From positions 1 to 17,447 of the forward strand of contig DASQFU010000207.1 of assembly GCA_035632955.1 (NCBI GenBank): a stretch of 17,447 nt of DNA, read 5' to 3'. A program made the translations under genes and the position numbers. Origin of the DNA: DASQFU01 sp035632955 (GTDB taxonomy: Bacteria; Eisenbacteria; RBG-16-71-46). This document shows, one piece after another, positions 1-6,783 of this stretch. Below the pieces are notes generated by a model, which worked only from the letters and a program-made list of their open reading frames with translations, was not told the DNA's origin and did no database searches. The first letter of the stretch is position 1. Every line of letters begins with the position of its first letter.

Positions 1-1605
1 ACGGAGCAACGCGCGGCGGCCGGCGCGCTCGAGCGGGCGGTCGCGGCCCGTGCCTTCGCGCCGCATCTGCTCCACGGGGTCACCGCGAGCGGCAAGACCG
101 AGATCTATTTACGCGCGGCGGCGGCGGCGCGCGAAGCCGGCGGGCAGGCGCTGGTGCTGGTGCCCGAGGTCGCCCTCTCCTCGCAACTGGTGCGCGAGTT
201 CCGGCGCCGGTTCGGGAATCGCATCGGAGTCCTGCACTCGTATCTGTCGGTCGGCGAGCGCCGGCGTAACTGGGAGCTGGCGCGGCGCGGGGCGCTCGAC
301 GTCGTGGTCGGGGCGCGCTCGGCGGTGTTCGCGCCGTTGCCGGCGCTGCGCTTGATCGTCGTCGACGAAGAGCACGAGCCCGCCTACAAGCAGAGCGAGC
401 AACTGCGCTACCACGGTCGCGACACCGCGGTGCGGCGCGCACAGATGCTCGCGATCCCCGTCGTGCTCGGCTCCGCGACGCCGAGCCTCGAGTCCCAGGC
501 GAACGCGGCGAGCGGGAAGTACGTGCGGCTCGCGATGCCGCTCCGGGTGGACCGCCGGGCGTTGCCGCTCATGCGGGTCGTGGATCTCCGCCGCGAAGGC
601 GCCGGCACGTTGCTGTCGCGGCCACTGCGCCAGGCGCTCGCCGAACGGCTCGAGCGTGGCGAGCAGGCGATGCTGTTCCTCAACCGGCGCGGCCATTCCC
701 ACCATACGCAGTGCCGGGCGTGCGGGTTCGTCCCCGGTTGCCCGCATTGCGACATCGCGCTGACCTTGCACGTCGACCCGCGCACCTGGCGCTGCCACTA
801 CTGCGACCACCACGAGCGCGCGGGCTCGGCGTGCCCGCAGTGCGGCGCCGAATGGTTACGGCTCTCCGGCGCCGGCACGCAGCGCGCCGAGCGCGAGTTC
901 GTCTCGGCGTTCCCGAACGCGCGGCTGCTGCGGCTCGACACCGACGTCGCCCGCGACCGCGCCCGGCCCGGGCAGGTGCTGGCCGCATTCGCGCGCGGCG
1001 AGGCCGACGTGCTGCTCGGCACGCAGATGATCGCCAAGGGATTCGATTTCCCGCGCGTGACGCTAGTCGGCGTGCTGGACGCCGACGTCGCGCTCCACCT
1101 GCCCGACTTCCGCGCCGCCGAGAGGACCTTCCAGTTGCTGGTGCAGGTCGCGGGCCGCGCGGGCCGGGGGCCGGAGCCGGGCGAGGTCTACGTGCAGACC
1201 TGCTCGCCGGAGCATCCGGCGGTGGTCGCCGCGTGTGCCTACGATGCGCGCCGTTTCGCGGAAGGCGAGCTGCGGGAGCGCCGCGAGGCCGGCTACCCAC
1301 CTTACGTGCGACTCGCCGCGGTTCTGTTCGCGGGCAAGGACGAGCCGGAGGTCGAGCGAGCGGCGCACGCACTGGCCGCGCACCTGAACCCGTCGCTGGC
1401 CGCCGCCGACGTGCAGATGCTGGGCCCGGCGCCGCAGGCACTGGCGCGATTGCGCGGCAAGTATCGCTGGCATCTGCTCCTCAAGGGCGCGCGTGCGGCG
1501 CAGGTGCGTAAGGTGGCGGAGCACGCGCTCGAGTGGTCGGAGTCGAAATCGCGCCCGCACGCCGTGCGCGTGAGCGTGGACGTCGACCCGGTCGAGGTGT
1601 TGTAG
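1..1605 (+). CDS. priA: Primosomal protein N' (PriA helicase), 5' end missing
   Basis: Partial gene: the reading frame is open from base 1 and ends at TAG 1603-1605, leaving 534 residues of a protein usually about 700-800 long. The missing part is the N-terminal DNA-binding region. PriA is a 3'-to-5' superfamily 2 helicase that reloads the replisome at stalled forks. Visible in order are Walker A GVTASGKTE (about residues 27-35), the DEEH box in VVDEEHEPAYKQ (near base 360), a zinc-binding insert with four paired-cysteine motifs (CRAC, CPHC, CHYC, CPQC; bases 712-846) inside the helicase region, then LLGTQMIAKGFDFP (near 1012) and the arginine-rich motif QVAGRAGRG (near 1144). All are hallmark PriA motifs in the expected order, so identification is firm. 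No gene overlaps its 3' end, and the DNA that follows changes to lower GC. Confidence 0.97.
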   Translation, partial: TEQRAAAGALERAVAARAFAPHLLHGVTASGKTEIYLRAAAAAREAGGQALVLVPEVALSSQLVREFRRRFGNRIGVLHSYLSVGERRRNWELARRGALDVVVGARSAVFAPLPALRLIVVDEEHEPAYKQSEQLRYHGRDTAVRRAQMLAIPVVLGSATPSLESQANAASGKYVRLAMPLRVDRRALPLMRVVDLRREGAGTLLSRPLRQALAERLERGEQAMLFLNRRGHSHHTQCRACGFVPGCPHCDIALTLHVDPRTWRCHYCDHHERAGSACPQCGAEWLRLSGAGTQRAEREFVSAFPNARLLRLDTDVARDRARPGQVLAAFARGEADVLLGTQMIAKGFDFPRVTLVGVLDADVALHLPDFRAAERTFQLLVQVAGRAGRGPEPGEVYVQTCSPEHPAVVAACAYDARRFAEGELRERREAGYPPYVRLAAVLFAGKDEPEVERAAHALAAHLNPSLAAADVQMLGPAPQALARLRGKYRWHLLLKGARAAQVRKVAEHALEWSESKSRPHAVRVSVDVDPVEVL

Positions 1606-1682
1606 GCGATCTCACAGTTCCAAGCACTTACGCCGTGGCATCTTGATGACCGCATGAACCTGACAAAGGTCACTTCAAGTCC

Positions 1683-1691
1683 TGCTAGAGT
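1683..1691 (+). promoter_or_regulatory. Candidate extended -10 promoter for the small ORF
   Basis: TGC followed by TAGAGT fits an extended -10 (TGn plus TAnnnT). A CTGACA lies at 1660-1665, but the 20-base spacing is too long for a normal -35, so the call rests on the extended -10 and its likeness to four other elements in the window. Transcription would start near 1698, leaving an untranslated leader of about 85 bases before GTG 1784. Confidence 0.35.
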
Positions 1692-1706
1692 CTGGGAGCG
1701 ATCTAG

Positions 1707-1734
1707 CCGATCCTCAATCGGAAGGGTTGCAACC
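1707..1734. repeat. Small inverted repeats in the leader of the small ORF
   Basis: Two adjacent symmetric elements lie between the candidate promoter and the 60-residue ORF. CCGAT/ATCGG (1707-1711 and 1717-1721) forms a 5-bp stem with a 5-base loop. GGTTGCAACC (1725-1734) is a perfect 10-bp palindrome. They could be an operator or a leader structure. Short palindromes are common by chance, so this is only a pointer. Confidence 0.3.
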
Positions 1735-1783
1735 GGATCGCCGCAGATCGTAAGGCTTATTGCCCGCCCTCAGAGGACACGTC

Positions 1784-1966
1784 GTGCGAGTCTTGACTCC
1801 AACTCAGGAGCGCGTTCTCAGGAAGCTCCTCGATTACGCTGGCAGCAGCAGCGTTCTCGAGCGGGCCTTTCTCGAGGCTTCACGGCTGAAGGGAAGTGAA
1901 GCGAGTCTGCACGATGTCTTGGAGCAGATTCGCATGCAGAGAAAGAGAAATCAGGTTCCCGCTTAG
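1784..1966 (+). CDS. Small basic, probably helical protein of unknown function (60 aa)
   Basis: I do not recognise this protein. GTG 1784 is chosen because AGAGGA (1772-1777) sits 6 bases upstream; an in-frame TTG at 1760 would add 8 residues but lacks a comparable site. It ends at TAG 1964-1966. The product begins VRVLTPTQERVLRKLL. Its middle is rich in Leu, Glu, Arg and Ala and looks like two or three amphipathic helices (roughly residues 5-30 and 35-52), with a basic end (MQRKRNQ). There is no signal peptide or membrane segment, so a soluble protein is expected. The membrane-protein gene starts 30 bases downstream on the same strand, and both lie in the lower-GC stretch, so they probably form a two-gene unit. 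An overlapping ORF at 1654-1899 in another frame has worse composition and no ribosome binding site. Confidence 0.55.
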   Translation: MRVLTPTQERVLRKLLDYAGSSSVLERAFLEASRLKGSEASLHDVLEQIRMQRKRNQVPA

Positions 1967-1981
1967 CTCGCCTAGCTCGCC
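1964..1981 (+). repeat. Perfect 9-bp tandem duplication at a stop codon
   Basis: TAGCTCGCC occurs twice back to back (1964-1972 and 1973-1981). The first copy starts with the stop codon of the 60-residue ORF. The repeat fills most of the gap to the next gene and lies just upstream of its ribosome binding site (TAGGATC, 1984-1990). It looks like a replication-slippage duplication that sets the spacing between the two genes. Confidence 0.6.
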
Positions 1982-1996
1982 CCTAGGATCTTTTCT

Positions 1997-2887
1997 GTGG
2001 CCCTTGCGTGGAGCACGGTCGCCCTTCTCGTTCTCTTACTTCCCGGGTTTGTCTTCTTCCTCGGGCTCTCCATTCCCGAGCGCTTCAGCCGCGATACGAC
2101 ACCGCGCAGTCCGGTTGGTCAACTCGCGGGCATCGTTCTCGTTTCCCTCTTCGTTCATCTGATACTTCTCGTGCTCAACGGGCTGTTGTCCCGCGTCGGG
2201 CCACTCCCGCTGGTCGATCTCCGACTGGTTCTAGACGCCCTGCAAGTGGGCGGCTCTCGGTCCAGTCTGACCGCTGAGCTCGGCACGAATCTCCGGGCAA
2301 ACATCCTGTGGTTCGGATTCTATGTGGGCTGCTCGGTGATTGGCGGGCTCGCCACGGGCTTCTTCACCGCGAGTCTGGCCATTCGTCAACGCGCGAAGCC
2401 GTTCAAAGTACTCAACCCGAGCCTTGGATTCCTTCTCGAACATGGCTGGGTCTACGATCTCCAATCGCATCCGAGGAAGGTTCTGGCTGCGACGTATGCG
2501 TACCTGCTCGTCAAGCTCGGCGACGAGACGAAGTGCATCATCTACCGAGGACCGCTTCATCGTTTTGGTCTGAATAAGGACGGCACCTTCGCATTTCTGG
2601 TCCTTCTCGAGGCAGAACGCTCATGCATGGACATGAGCTCGGGAAAGACGATCCTGGAAGGCGCACCGACAAAGGTTGGCCGCAGCCAATCGAACGCGAC
2701 GGATCTTGGCGAGCTGGAGAAACTCGACTATCTCTATGTGAGCGGAAACGAGATAGCCAACGCGTACTTTGCAAGGCTGCCGATGCCTATCCAACCCGTT
2801 GACGAGCAAGCCGCCATGACGGCGATCGAGGAGTTCGTCGAGAGCGAGGGCGCTCCGGAAACGACCGAGCCAGAGGAAAGCAAGTAG
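1997..2887 (+). CDS. Three-helix membrane protein with cytoplasmic C-terminal domain, function unknown
   Basis: The 296-residue product starts at GTG 1997, behind TAGGATC (1984-1990). Three hydrophobic stretches are clear: about residues 4-26, 41-64 and 102-126. Basic residues after the third (RQRAKPFK) place the remaining roughly 170 residues in the cytoplasm. That part is globular, with alternating strand-like segments such as YAYLLVKLGD and TFAFLVLLEAE and a short motif LDYLYVSGNEI, and it ends in an acidic tail (TTEPEESK). No catalytic signature is visible. The layout of N-terminal helices plus a cytoplasmic domain that starts like a small beta barrel resembles the DUF6338 type of uncharacterised membrane protein; I offer that from memory, not from a search. 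The gene follows the 60-residue ORF by 30 bases and its GC is well below that of the flanking genes, which suggests acquisition. A role as membrane effector or sensor is possible but not shown. Confidence 0.8.
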   Translation: MALAWSTVALLVLLLPGFVFFLGLSIPERFSRDTTPRSPVGQLAGIVLVSLFVHLILLVLNGLLSRVGPLPLVDLRLVLDALQVGGSRSSLTAELGTNLRANILWFGFYVGCSVIGGLATGFFTASLAIRQRAKPFKVLNPSLGFLLEHGWVYDLQSHPRKVLAATYAYLLVKLGDETKCIIYRGPLHRFGLNKDGTFAFLVLLEAERSCMDMSSGKTILEGAPTKVGRSQSNATDLGELEKLDYLYVSGNEIANAYFARLPMPIQPVDEQAAMTAIEEFVESEGAPETTEPEESK

Positions 2888-2890
2888 CGA

Positions 2891-2955
2891 CTGGCGATCT
2901 CGGATGTTCCATCCTTCGAAGAGCGCCAGCCTCGTCGGCGCCACACCGTGGCGCC
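2891..2955 (+). terminator. Tandem hairpins after the membrane-protein gene, possible terminator
   Basis: A nested inverted repeat starts 4 bases after the stop codon: CTGGCG/CGCCAG (2891-2896 with 2924-2929) enclosing GGATG/CATCC (2902-2906 with 2910-2914, 3-base loop). A second hairpin follows, GGCGCCAC/GTGGCGCC (2937-2944 with 2948-2955, 3-base loop). No T-tract follows either one, so this is not a textbook intrinsic terminator, but two hairpins directly after a stop suggest a 3'-end or stabilising structure. The remaining gap up to 3115 holds only the candidate promoter below and no gene. Confidence 0.4.
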
Positions 2956-3016
2956 CAAGACGCACTTCGCGCCACTGTCACGACTACGTCAGCGCCGCCT
3001 CAGTCCGGCTTTCGCC

Positions 3017-3045
3017 TTGACGCGCCTGCGGTTGCGGGACAAGAT
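3017..3045 (+). promoter_or_regulatory. Candidate sigma70-type promoter for the HD-TPR operon
   Basis: TTGACG (3017-3022) matches five of six bases of the -35 box. CAAGAT (3040-3045), 17 bases later, matches A2, A5 and T6 of the -10 box. Initiation near 3052 gives a leader of about 64 bases to ATG 3116. It also argues against the longer reading of the HD gene that would begin at 2948. Confidence 0.45.
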
Positions 3046-3115
3046 TCGCCCCGCTCATGCCGCCCGGTCTCCCTCATGGGAATGGCATCCTTCCCGCATC
3101 TGGAAAGCCCTGCAC

Positions 3116-3859
3116 ATGGCCCAACGCTCCCCCATCAGCCGCACGGTTCCACCCGCACTCACCGCGACGGCGGCCGCCGCGCTTCCGGACGGCGCGGTGC
3201 CAGTGACGTTCGAATCGGTGCGGGAGAACCCGCGGGTCAAGGTGTTCGTCCGTAAGTCCGACGAGGCGTTGGCCGAGATCGGTTACACCGAGCACGGCGA
3301 GCGCCACGTCGGGCTGGTGGCCCACATCGCCTTCAATACGCTCAAGCGCCTCGGCTATCCCGAACGCGAGACCGAGCTGGCGGCGATCGCCGGCTACCTG
3401 CACGACATCGGCAACGCGGTGAACCGGGAGCATCACGCGCAGATCGGTGCGACCATGGCGATGCAGATCCTGACGCAGATGAGCATGCCGGACCTCGAGA
3501 TCGTGCGGATCATGGGAGCGATCGGCAATCATCACGAAAACGACGGTGACCCCGTGAGCCCGGTGGCGGCGGCGGTCATCCTCGCGGACAAGAGCGACGT
3601 GCATCGCACGCGGGTGCGCAACCCGGACATGATCAAGTTCGACATCCACGACCGGGTCAACTACGCAGTGGAGAGGAGTTTTCTGAACGTCGACGAGGTC
3701 GGGAAGCAGATCACGCTCGAGCTCACCATCGACACCGGCATCTCGCAGGTCATGGAGTATTTCGAGATCTTCATGACGCGGATGCTGGCGTCGCGCAAGG
3801 CGGCGATCTTCCTTGGGACCTCGTTCGGTCTCAAGGTGAACGGCAACCGCCTGACCTGA
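3116..3859 (+). CDS. HD-domain metal-dependent phosphohydrolase
   Basis: The 247-residue product belongs to the HD superfamily of metal-dependent phosphohydrolases. Likely metal ligands and signature residues are H64 (GERHVGLVAHIA), the H96-D97 pair (GYLHDIGN), H106/H107 (REHHAQIGA), H139/H140 (GNHHEN) and D158 (ILADKSD), in the usual HD order with a fifth-helix aspartate. ATG 3116 is chosen because GGAAAG (3102-3107) lies 8 bases upstream and conserved sequence begins well after it. The frame is open back to 2948, but that part overlaps the candidate promoter and a hairpin. The substrate cannot be read from sequence: nucleotides, (p)ppGpp or cyclic nucleotides are all possible, and no partner domain is present. 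The next gene starts 17 bases later, so the two are probably co-transcribed. Confidence 0.9.
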   Translation: MAQRSPISRTVPPALTATAAAALPDGAVPVTFESVRENPRVKVFVRKSDEALAEIGYTEHGERHVGLVAHIAFNTLKRLGYPERETELAAIAGYLHDIGNAVNREHHAQIGATMAMQILTQMSMPDLEIVRIMGAIGNHHENDGDPVSPVAAAVILADKSDVHRTRVRNPDMIKFDIHDRVNYAVERSFLNVDEVGKQITLELTIDTGISQVMEYFEIFMTRMLASRKAAIFLGTSFGLKVNGNRLT

Positions 3860-3876
3860 GTGAAGGAGGCAACGAC

Positions 3877-5331
3877 GTGAGGTTTCGCACCATCGCGAGC
3901 AGCGCCACGCTGGCGGCGTTCCTGCTCGCCGGGCTCGCCGGAGGCGCGCTGGCGAGAAACCCGCACTGCGCGGGCGGCATCCAGTACGTGGTGCTGGGCA
4001 TGAAGGACAAGGACAAGGGCAACCTCGAGGACTACAAACGCGAGATGCAGAAGGCGATTCAGCAGCTCGAGCAATGTGCGCAGGAGGATCCGGCGGACCA
4101 CGAGGCGCTCGCTTACCTCGGCTGGGCGTATGCCGAGCTCGACAGTTCCTGTGCGGCGGGCCGAACCTTCGCGGCGGCCATCCAGGGCCTCGAGAAAAAG
4201 GGCGACAAGAAGAAGGTGGAGTGGGCGAAAGGCAACCAGCAGCACTACTGGGCGCGCGCGTTCAACGACGGCATCGAGAAGATCAAAGCCGCCCAGGCTG
4301 CCTACGCCGACTACACCGTCGAGCCGAAGAACGACGCCGACAAGACGCTGCGCGAGGAAGCCCGGAAGAGCTACGAAGGCGCGATCGCGAGCCTCACGGG
4401 TGCGAGCTGCATGAAGCCCGGCGATCCGCAGACGATCCGCAACCTCGGCTCGGTGTACGCCTTCATGGGCGACTACCAGAAGGCGGGTGCGGTGTTCTCG
4501 GAGGGGCTCAAGGTCGCCCCCAACGACAGCACACTCGCGCAGTCGCTGCGCGCGACGCGCACCAATCTCGCGAACCAGCTCGTCGAAGGAAAGAGGTACG
4601 ACGAGGGGATTCAGTACTTCGAGCAACTGATCAAGGACGAGCCAAACAACTCGGATCACCAGCTCTCGCTCGCGGACGTGCTGTTCCGCCGCGCGGCCAC
4701 CCTCCAGGGTGACCCGCAGAAGGCCGAGTTCCGCCGCGCCGCGGAGAGCTACGAGAGGGCCGCCCAGCTCAAGCCCGACGCGGATCTGTACTTCAATGGT
4801 GCGCTGGCGCGCCAGAACGCCGGCGACTGGGAGAAGTCGGAGGTGAACTGGCGGATGGCCGCGAAGCTGCGCGCGAACGACGTCGACATCCTCGGCGCCT
4901 GGGGTGGCGTGCTGGCGGAGCTCAAGCGATTCGACGAGGCGGTCCAGGTGCTCCACCAGGCGGTGTTGCTGAAGCCCGACAACAAGACCCTGCACCGTCA
5001 GCTCGGCGCCGCCTACACGAAGGCTCAGAACAACACCAAGGCGACCGAGGAGCTGATGGTCTACCTCGCGCTTCAGAACGGCGCCACCGAGCCGGATGCC
5101 GCCGCGGCCGCCAAGGCCGCCCGCGACGGCAGCGCCGCCGCGAAGACGCTCGCCACCGAGGGCGCGCCCGATGCGTTGAACAAGTGGGAGGCGGACAACC
5201 AGAAGTACGAGACGTGGTTCTACTGGAAGAAGCACCAGGCCTTCACGTTCGGCGCCGGCGGCACGCTCGTGAACCGGGCCGATTGGAGCGCAGCCGCCGT
5301 CAAGAGCGCTGCCGCAGGCGGCAAGAAGTAG
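3877..5331 (+). CDS. Exported tetratricopeptide-repeat protein
   Basis: The 484-residue product starts at GTG 3877 with a strong site GAAGGAGG (3862-3869), 17 bases after the HD gene. A signal peptide is evident: MRFRTIASS, a hydrophobic run to about residue 22, then an Ala-x-Ala type end (GGALA, residues 22-26), giving a mature start near R27. The rest is mostly helical with TPR-like units, for example DHEALAYLGWAYAELD, QTIRNLGSVYAFMGDYQKAG, SDHQLSLADVLF and AELKRFDEAVQVLHQAV followed by LKPDNKTLHRQLGAAYTKAQ. Mature cysteines in the first third (C31, CAQED, SSCAAG, GASCMK) could form disulfides outside the cytoplasm. An Ala-rich linker precedes the C-terminus. TPRs mediate protein-protein contacts, and no enzyme domain is seen. 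It is presumably a periplasmic or outer-membrane assembly scaffold. The specific role is unknown. Confidence 0.88.
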   Translation: MRFRTIASSATLAAFLLAGLAGGALARNPHCAGGIQYVVLGMKDKDKGNLEDYKREMQKAIQQLEQCAQEDPADHEALAYLGWAYAELDSSCAAGRTFAAAIQGLEKKGDKKKVEWAKGNQQHYWARAFNDGIEKIKAAQAAYADYTVEPKNDADKTLREEARKSYEGAIASLTGASCMKPGDPQTIRNLGSVYAFMGDYQKAGAVFSEGLKVAPNDSTLAQSLRATRTNLANQLVEGKRYDEGIQYFEQLIKDEPNNSDHQLSLADVLFRRAATLQGDPQKAEFRRAAESYERAAQLKPDADLYFNGALARQNAGDWEKSEVNWRMAAKLRANDVDILGAWGGVLAELKRFDEAVQVLHQAVLLKPDNKTLHRQLGAAYTKAQNNTKATEELMVYLALQNGATEPDAAAAAKAARDGSAAAKTLATEGAPDALNKWEADNQKYETWFYWKKHQAFTFGAGGTLVNRADWSAAAVKSAAAGGKK

Positions 5332-5337
5332 TCGCAC

Positions 5338-5367
5338 GGCGGAGGCGGTCGCTCGGCCGCCTCCGCC
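5338..5367 (+). terminator. 11-bp GC hairpin after the TPR gene
   Basis: GGCGGAGGCGG (5338-5348) and CCGCCTCCGCC (5357-5367) form a perfect 11-bp stem with an 8-base loop, 6 bases after the TPR stop and about 20 bases before the next start. There is no T-tract. It may terminate, attenuate or protect the HD-TPR transcript ahead of the KARI-like gene. Confidence 0.5.
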
Positions 5368-5389
5368 TGCGCCTCACCGGAAGCCGCGA

Positions 5390-6382
5390 GTGACCGACCG
5401 ATTGAGCGGCGCCGCCGTCGCCATCCTCGGCTTCGGCAACCAGGGCGAAGCGCAGGCGCTCAACCTGCGCGATTCCGGGATCGCGGTGGTTGTCGGCGCG
5501 CGGCCCGAAGGCGCGGCCGCGGCGCGCGCACGAGCGCTCGGGTTCGAGACGCATCCGCTGACCGATGCGTCCCGGCGCGCGGACGTCGTGGCGATCCTGC
5601 TCCCGGACGAAGTGGTGCCGGCGCTGTGGGCCGAGCTGCTCCCGTCCTTCCGTCCCGGCGCGCCTCTGATGTTCGCGCACGGTTACAACCTGCTCTACGG
5701 CGCGCTGTCGTGGCCCGCAAGCGACGTCGTGCTGGTCTCGCCGACCGGGCCCGGCCGCGCCCTGCGGGCGCTCTACGAACGCGGCGCGGGCCTGCCCGCC
5801 TATCTCGCGGTCCACCAGGACGCGAGCGGCGAAGCGTGGTCGCTGGCCGAAGCGTATGCAGGTGCGATCGGCAGCGCGCGCGCGAAGCTGTGGCGCACGA
5901 CGGTGCGCGAAGAGACCGAAGTGGATCTGTTTGGCGAGCAGGCGGTGTTGTGCGGAGGCATGAATGCGCTCGTCACCGCCGCCTTCGAGACGTTGGTCGA
6001 GCGCGGCTACGCGCCCGAGATGGCCTACCTCGAATGCGTGCATCAGCTTCGCTACCTCGCCGAGCTGCTGCACGAGCGCGGCATCGCGGGCATGCGCCGA
6101 GCGATCAGCGGCACCGCCCTGTTCGGCGACCTGACGCGCGGCCCGCGCGTGATCGGCGAGCCGGCCCGAAGCGAGCTCCGGCGGTTGCTGGGGGAGATCC
6201 AAAGCGGCGCCTTCGCCCGGGAATGGGCGGCCGAGGTCGCGAGCGGGAAGGAGCGGATCGCAGCCGCCCTGGCTGCGGCCGACGCCCACCCGATCGAGGA
6301 GGCGCGCCGCCGCGCTCTCGGCGGCGGGCCGGGTGGAGCCGAGGCGGCGAATCGCGCAACGCCTTGTCCAAAAACTGATTGA
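5390..6382 (+). CDS. Ketol-acid reductoisomerase-like protein with altered active site
   Basis: The 330-residue product starts at GTG 5390, with CGGAAG (5378-5383) upstream. It is class I KARI-like along its whole length: dinucleotide-binding AILGFGNQGEAQALNLRDSG (11-30), AHGYN (96-100), VDLFGEQAVLCGG (178-190), MAYLECVH (211-218), TRGPRVI (249-255) and HPIEEA near the end. KARI (IlvC) converts acetolactate to dihydroxyvalerate in branched-chain amino acid synthesis using two Mg2+ ions and NADPH. Here H97, D179, E183, E215 and S240 are kept. The invariant lysine of the PKGPG motif (E. coli K155) is T119, and the fourth acidic metal ligand (E. coli E393) is Q219. The cofactor loop GARPEGAAAA also lacks the usual serines. 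No other ilv or leu gene is nearby. It is probably a divergent paralogue with a changed or lost reaction. The last 20 or so residues are a low-complexity tail. Confidence 0.85.
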   Translation: MTDRLSGAAVAILGFGNQGEAQALNLRDSGIAVVVGARPEGAAAARARALGFETHPLTDASRRADVVAILLPDEVVPALWAELLPSFRPGAPLMFAHGYNLLYGALSWPASDVVLVSPTGPGRALRALYERGAGLPAYLAVHQDASGEAWSLAEAYAGAIGSARAKLWRTTVREETEVDLFGEQAVLCGGMNALVTAAFETLVERGYAPEMAYLECVHQLRYLAELLHERGIAGMRRAISGTALFGDLTRGPRVIGEPARSELRRLLGEIQSGAFAREWAAEVASGKERIAAALAAADAHPIEEARRRALGGGPGGAEAANRATPCPKTD

Positions 6383-6408
6383 CAGGTTTTCGACCGCCTT
6401 GCTAGCTT
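6379..6408 (+). promoter_or_regulatory. Sigma70-type promoter for the HU gene
   Basis: A perfect TTGACA (6379-6384), an 18-base spacer and TAGCTT (6403-6408) preceded by TGC (6400-6402) give both a consensus -35 and an extended -10. The -35 box contains the TGA stop (6380-6382) of the KARI-like gene, so the promoter begins inside that coding sequence. Transcription would start near 6415, giving a leader of about 65 bases. Confidence 0.7.
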
Positions 6409-6479
6409 GCGCTATCGCTCGCCCGAATCGGGCACGCTGCTGGCCCGCTCCCGGACTGGGTGGCGTCTAGGAGGTAGAG

Positions 6480-6758
6480 ATGACGAAGGCGGATATCGTG
6501 GATCAGATTGCAGAGCGCACCGGTTTGACCAAGAAAGACGTCGCCGAGACGGTGGACTCGTTTCTCAACGCGGTGGCCCGCGCACTCGCCAATGGTCACC
6601 ACATCGAGATCCGCGGCTTCGGCACGTTCCGGGTCAAAGATCGCAAGTCGCGAATCGCTCGCAATCCCCGCACCGGCGAGGCCGTGCCCGTGCCCCCGCG
6701 CAAGGTTCCAGTCTTCAAGGTCTCGAAAGAGCTCAAGGACATGGTGGCGCAGGGATAG
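6480..6758 (+). CDS. hup: HU/IHF-family DNA-binding protein
   Basis: The 92-residue product is the standard size for HU. It starts at ATG 6480 behind AGGAGG (6469-6474). HU is a small dimeric nucleoid protein that bends DNA. N-terminal helices MTKADIVDQIAERTG and KKDVAETVDSFLN lead to the GFGTF turn (46-50) and the DNA-embracing arm RNPRTGE (61-67), where proline 63 is the intercalating residue. The end (VPVFKVSKELKDMV) packs the saddle. HU cannot be told from an IHF subunit by sequence alone. The gene has its own consensus-like promoter and ends at a strong hairpin, so it is probably a single-gene, highly expressed unit. Confidence 0.96.
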   Translation: MTKADIVDQIAERTGLTKKDVAETVDSFLNAVARALANGHHIEIRGFGTFRVKDRKSRIARNPRTGEAVPVPPRKVPVFKVSKELKDMVAQG

Positions 6759-6783
6759 GCTGCCGGCCGCCCGAGCGAGCGAG

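Noticed and set aside
712..846. Cysteine-rich segment in priA considered as a separate zinc-finger insertion
   Set aside because: Eight cysteines in paired motifs inside the helicase region are a normal part of PriA.
1654..1899. 81-residue plus-strand ORF overlapping the small ORF
   Set aside because: It has Ser/Arg-rich random-looking composition and no ribosome binding site, and it starts upstream of the candidate promoter element.
2948..3115. N-terminal extension of the HD protein
   Set aside because: The extension starts inside a hairpin and crosses a good candidate promoter. Homology-like sequence and a ribosome binding site support ATG 3116.
3661..5337. Minus-strand open frame of 558 codons opposite the TPR gene
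   Set aside because: Its product is Leu/Val/Arg/Gly-rich shadow sequence with no motif. The plus strand has a signal peptide, TPRs and a strong ribosome binding site.
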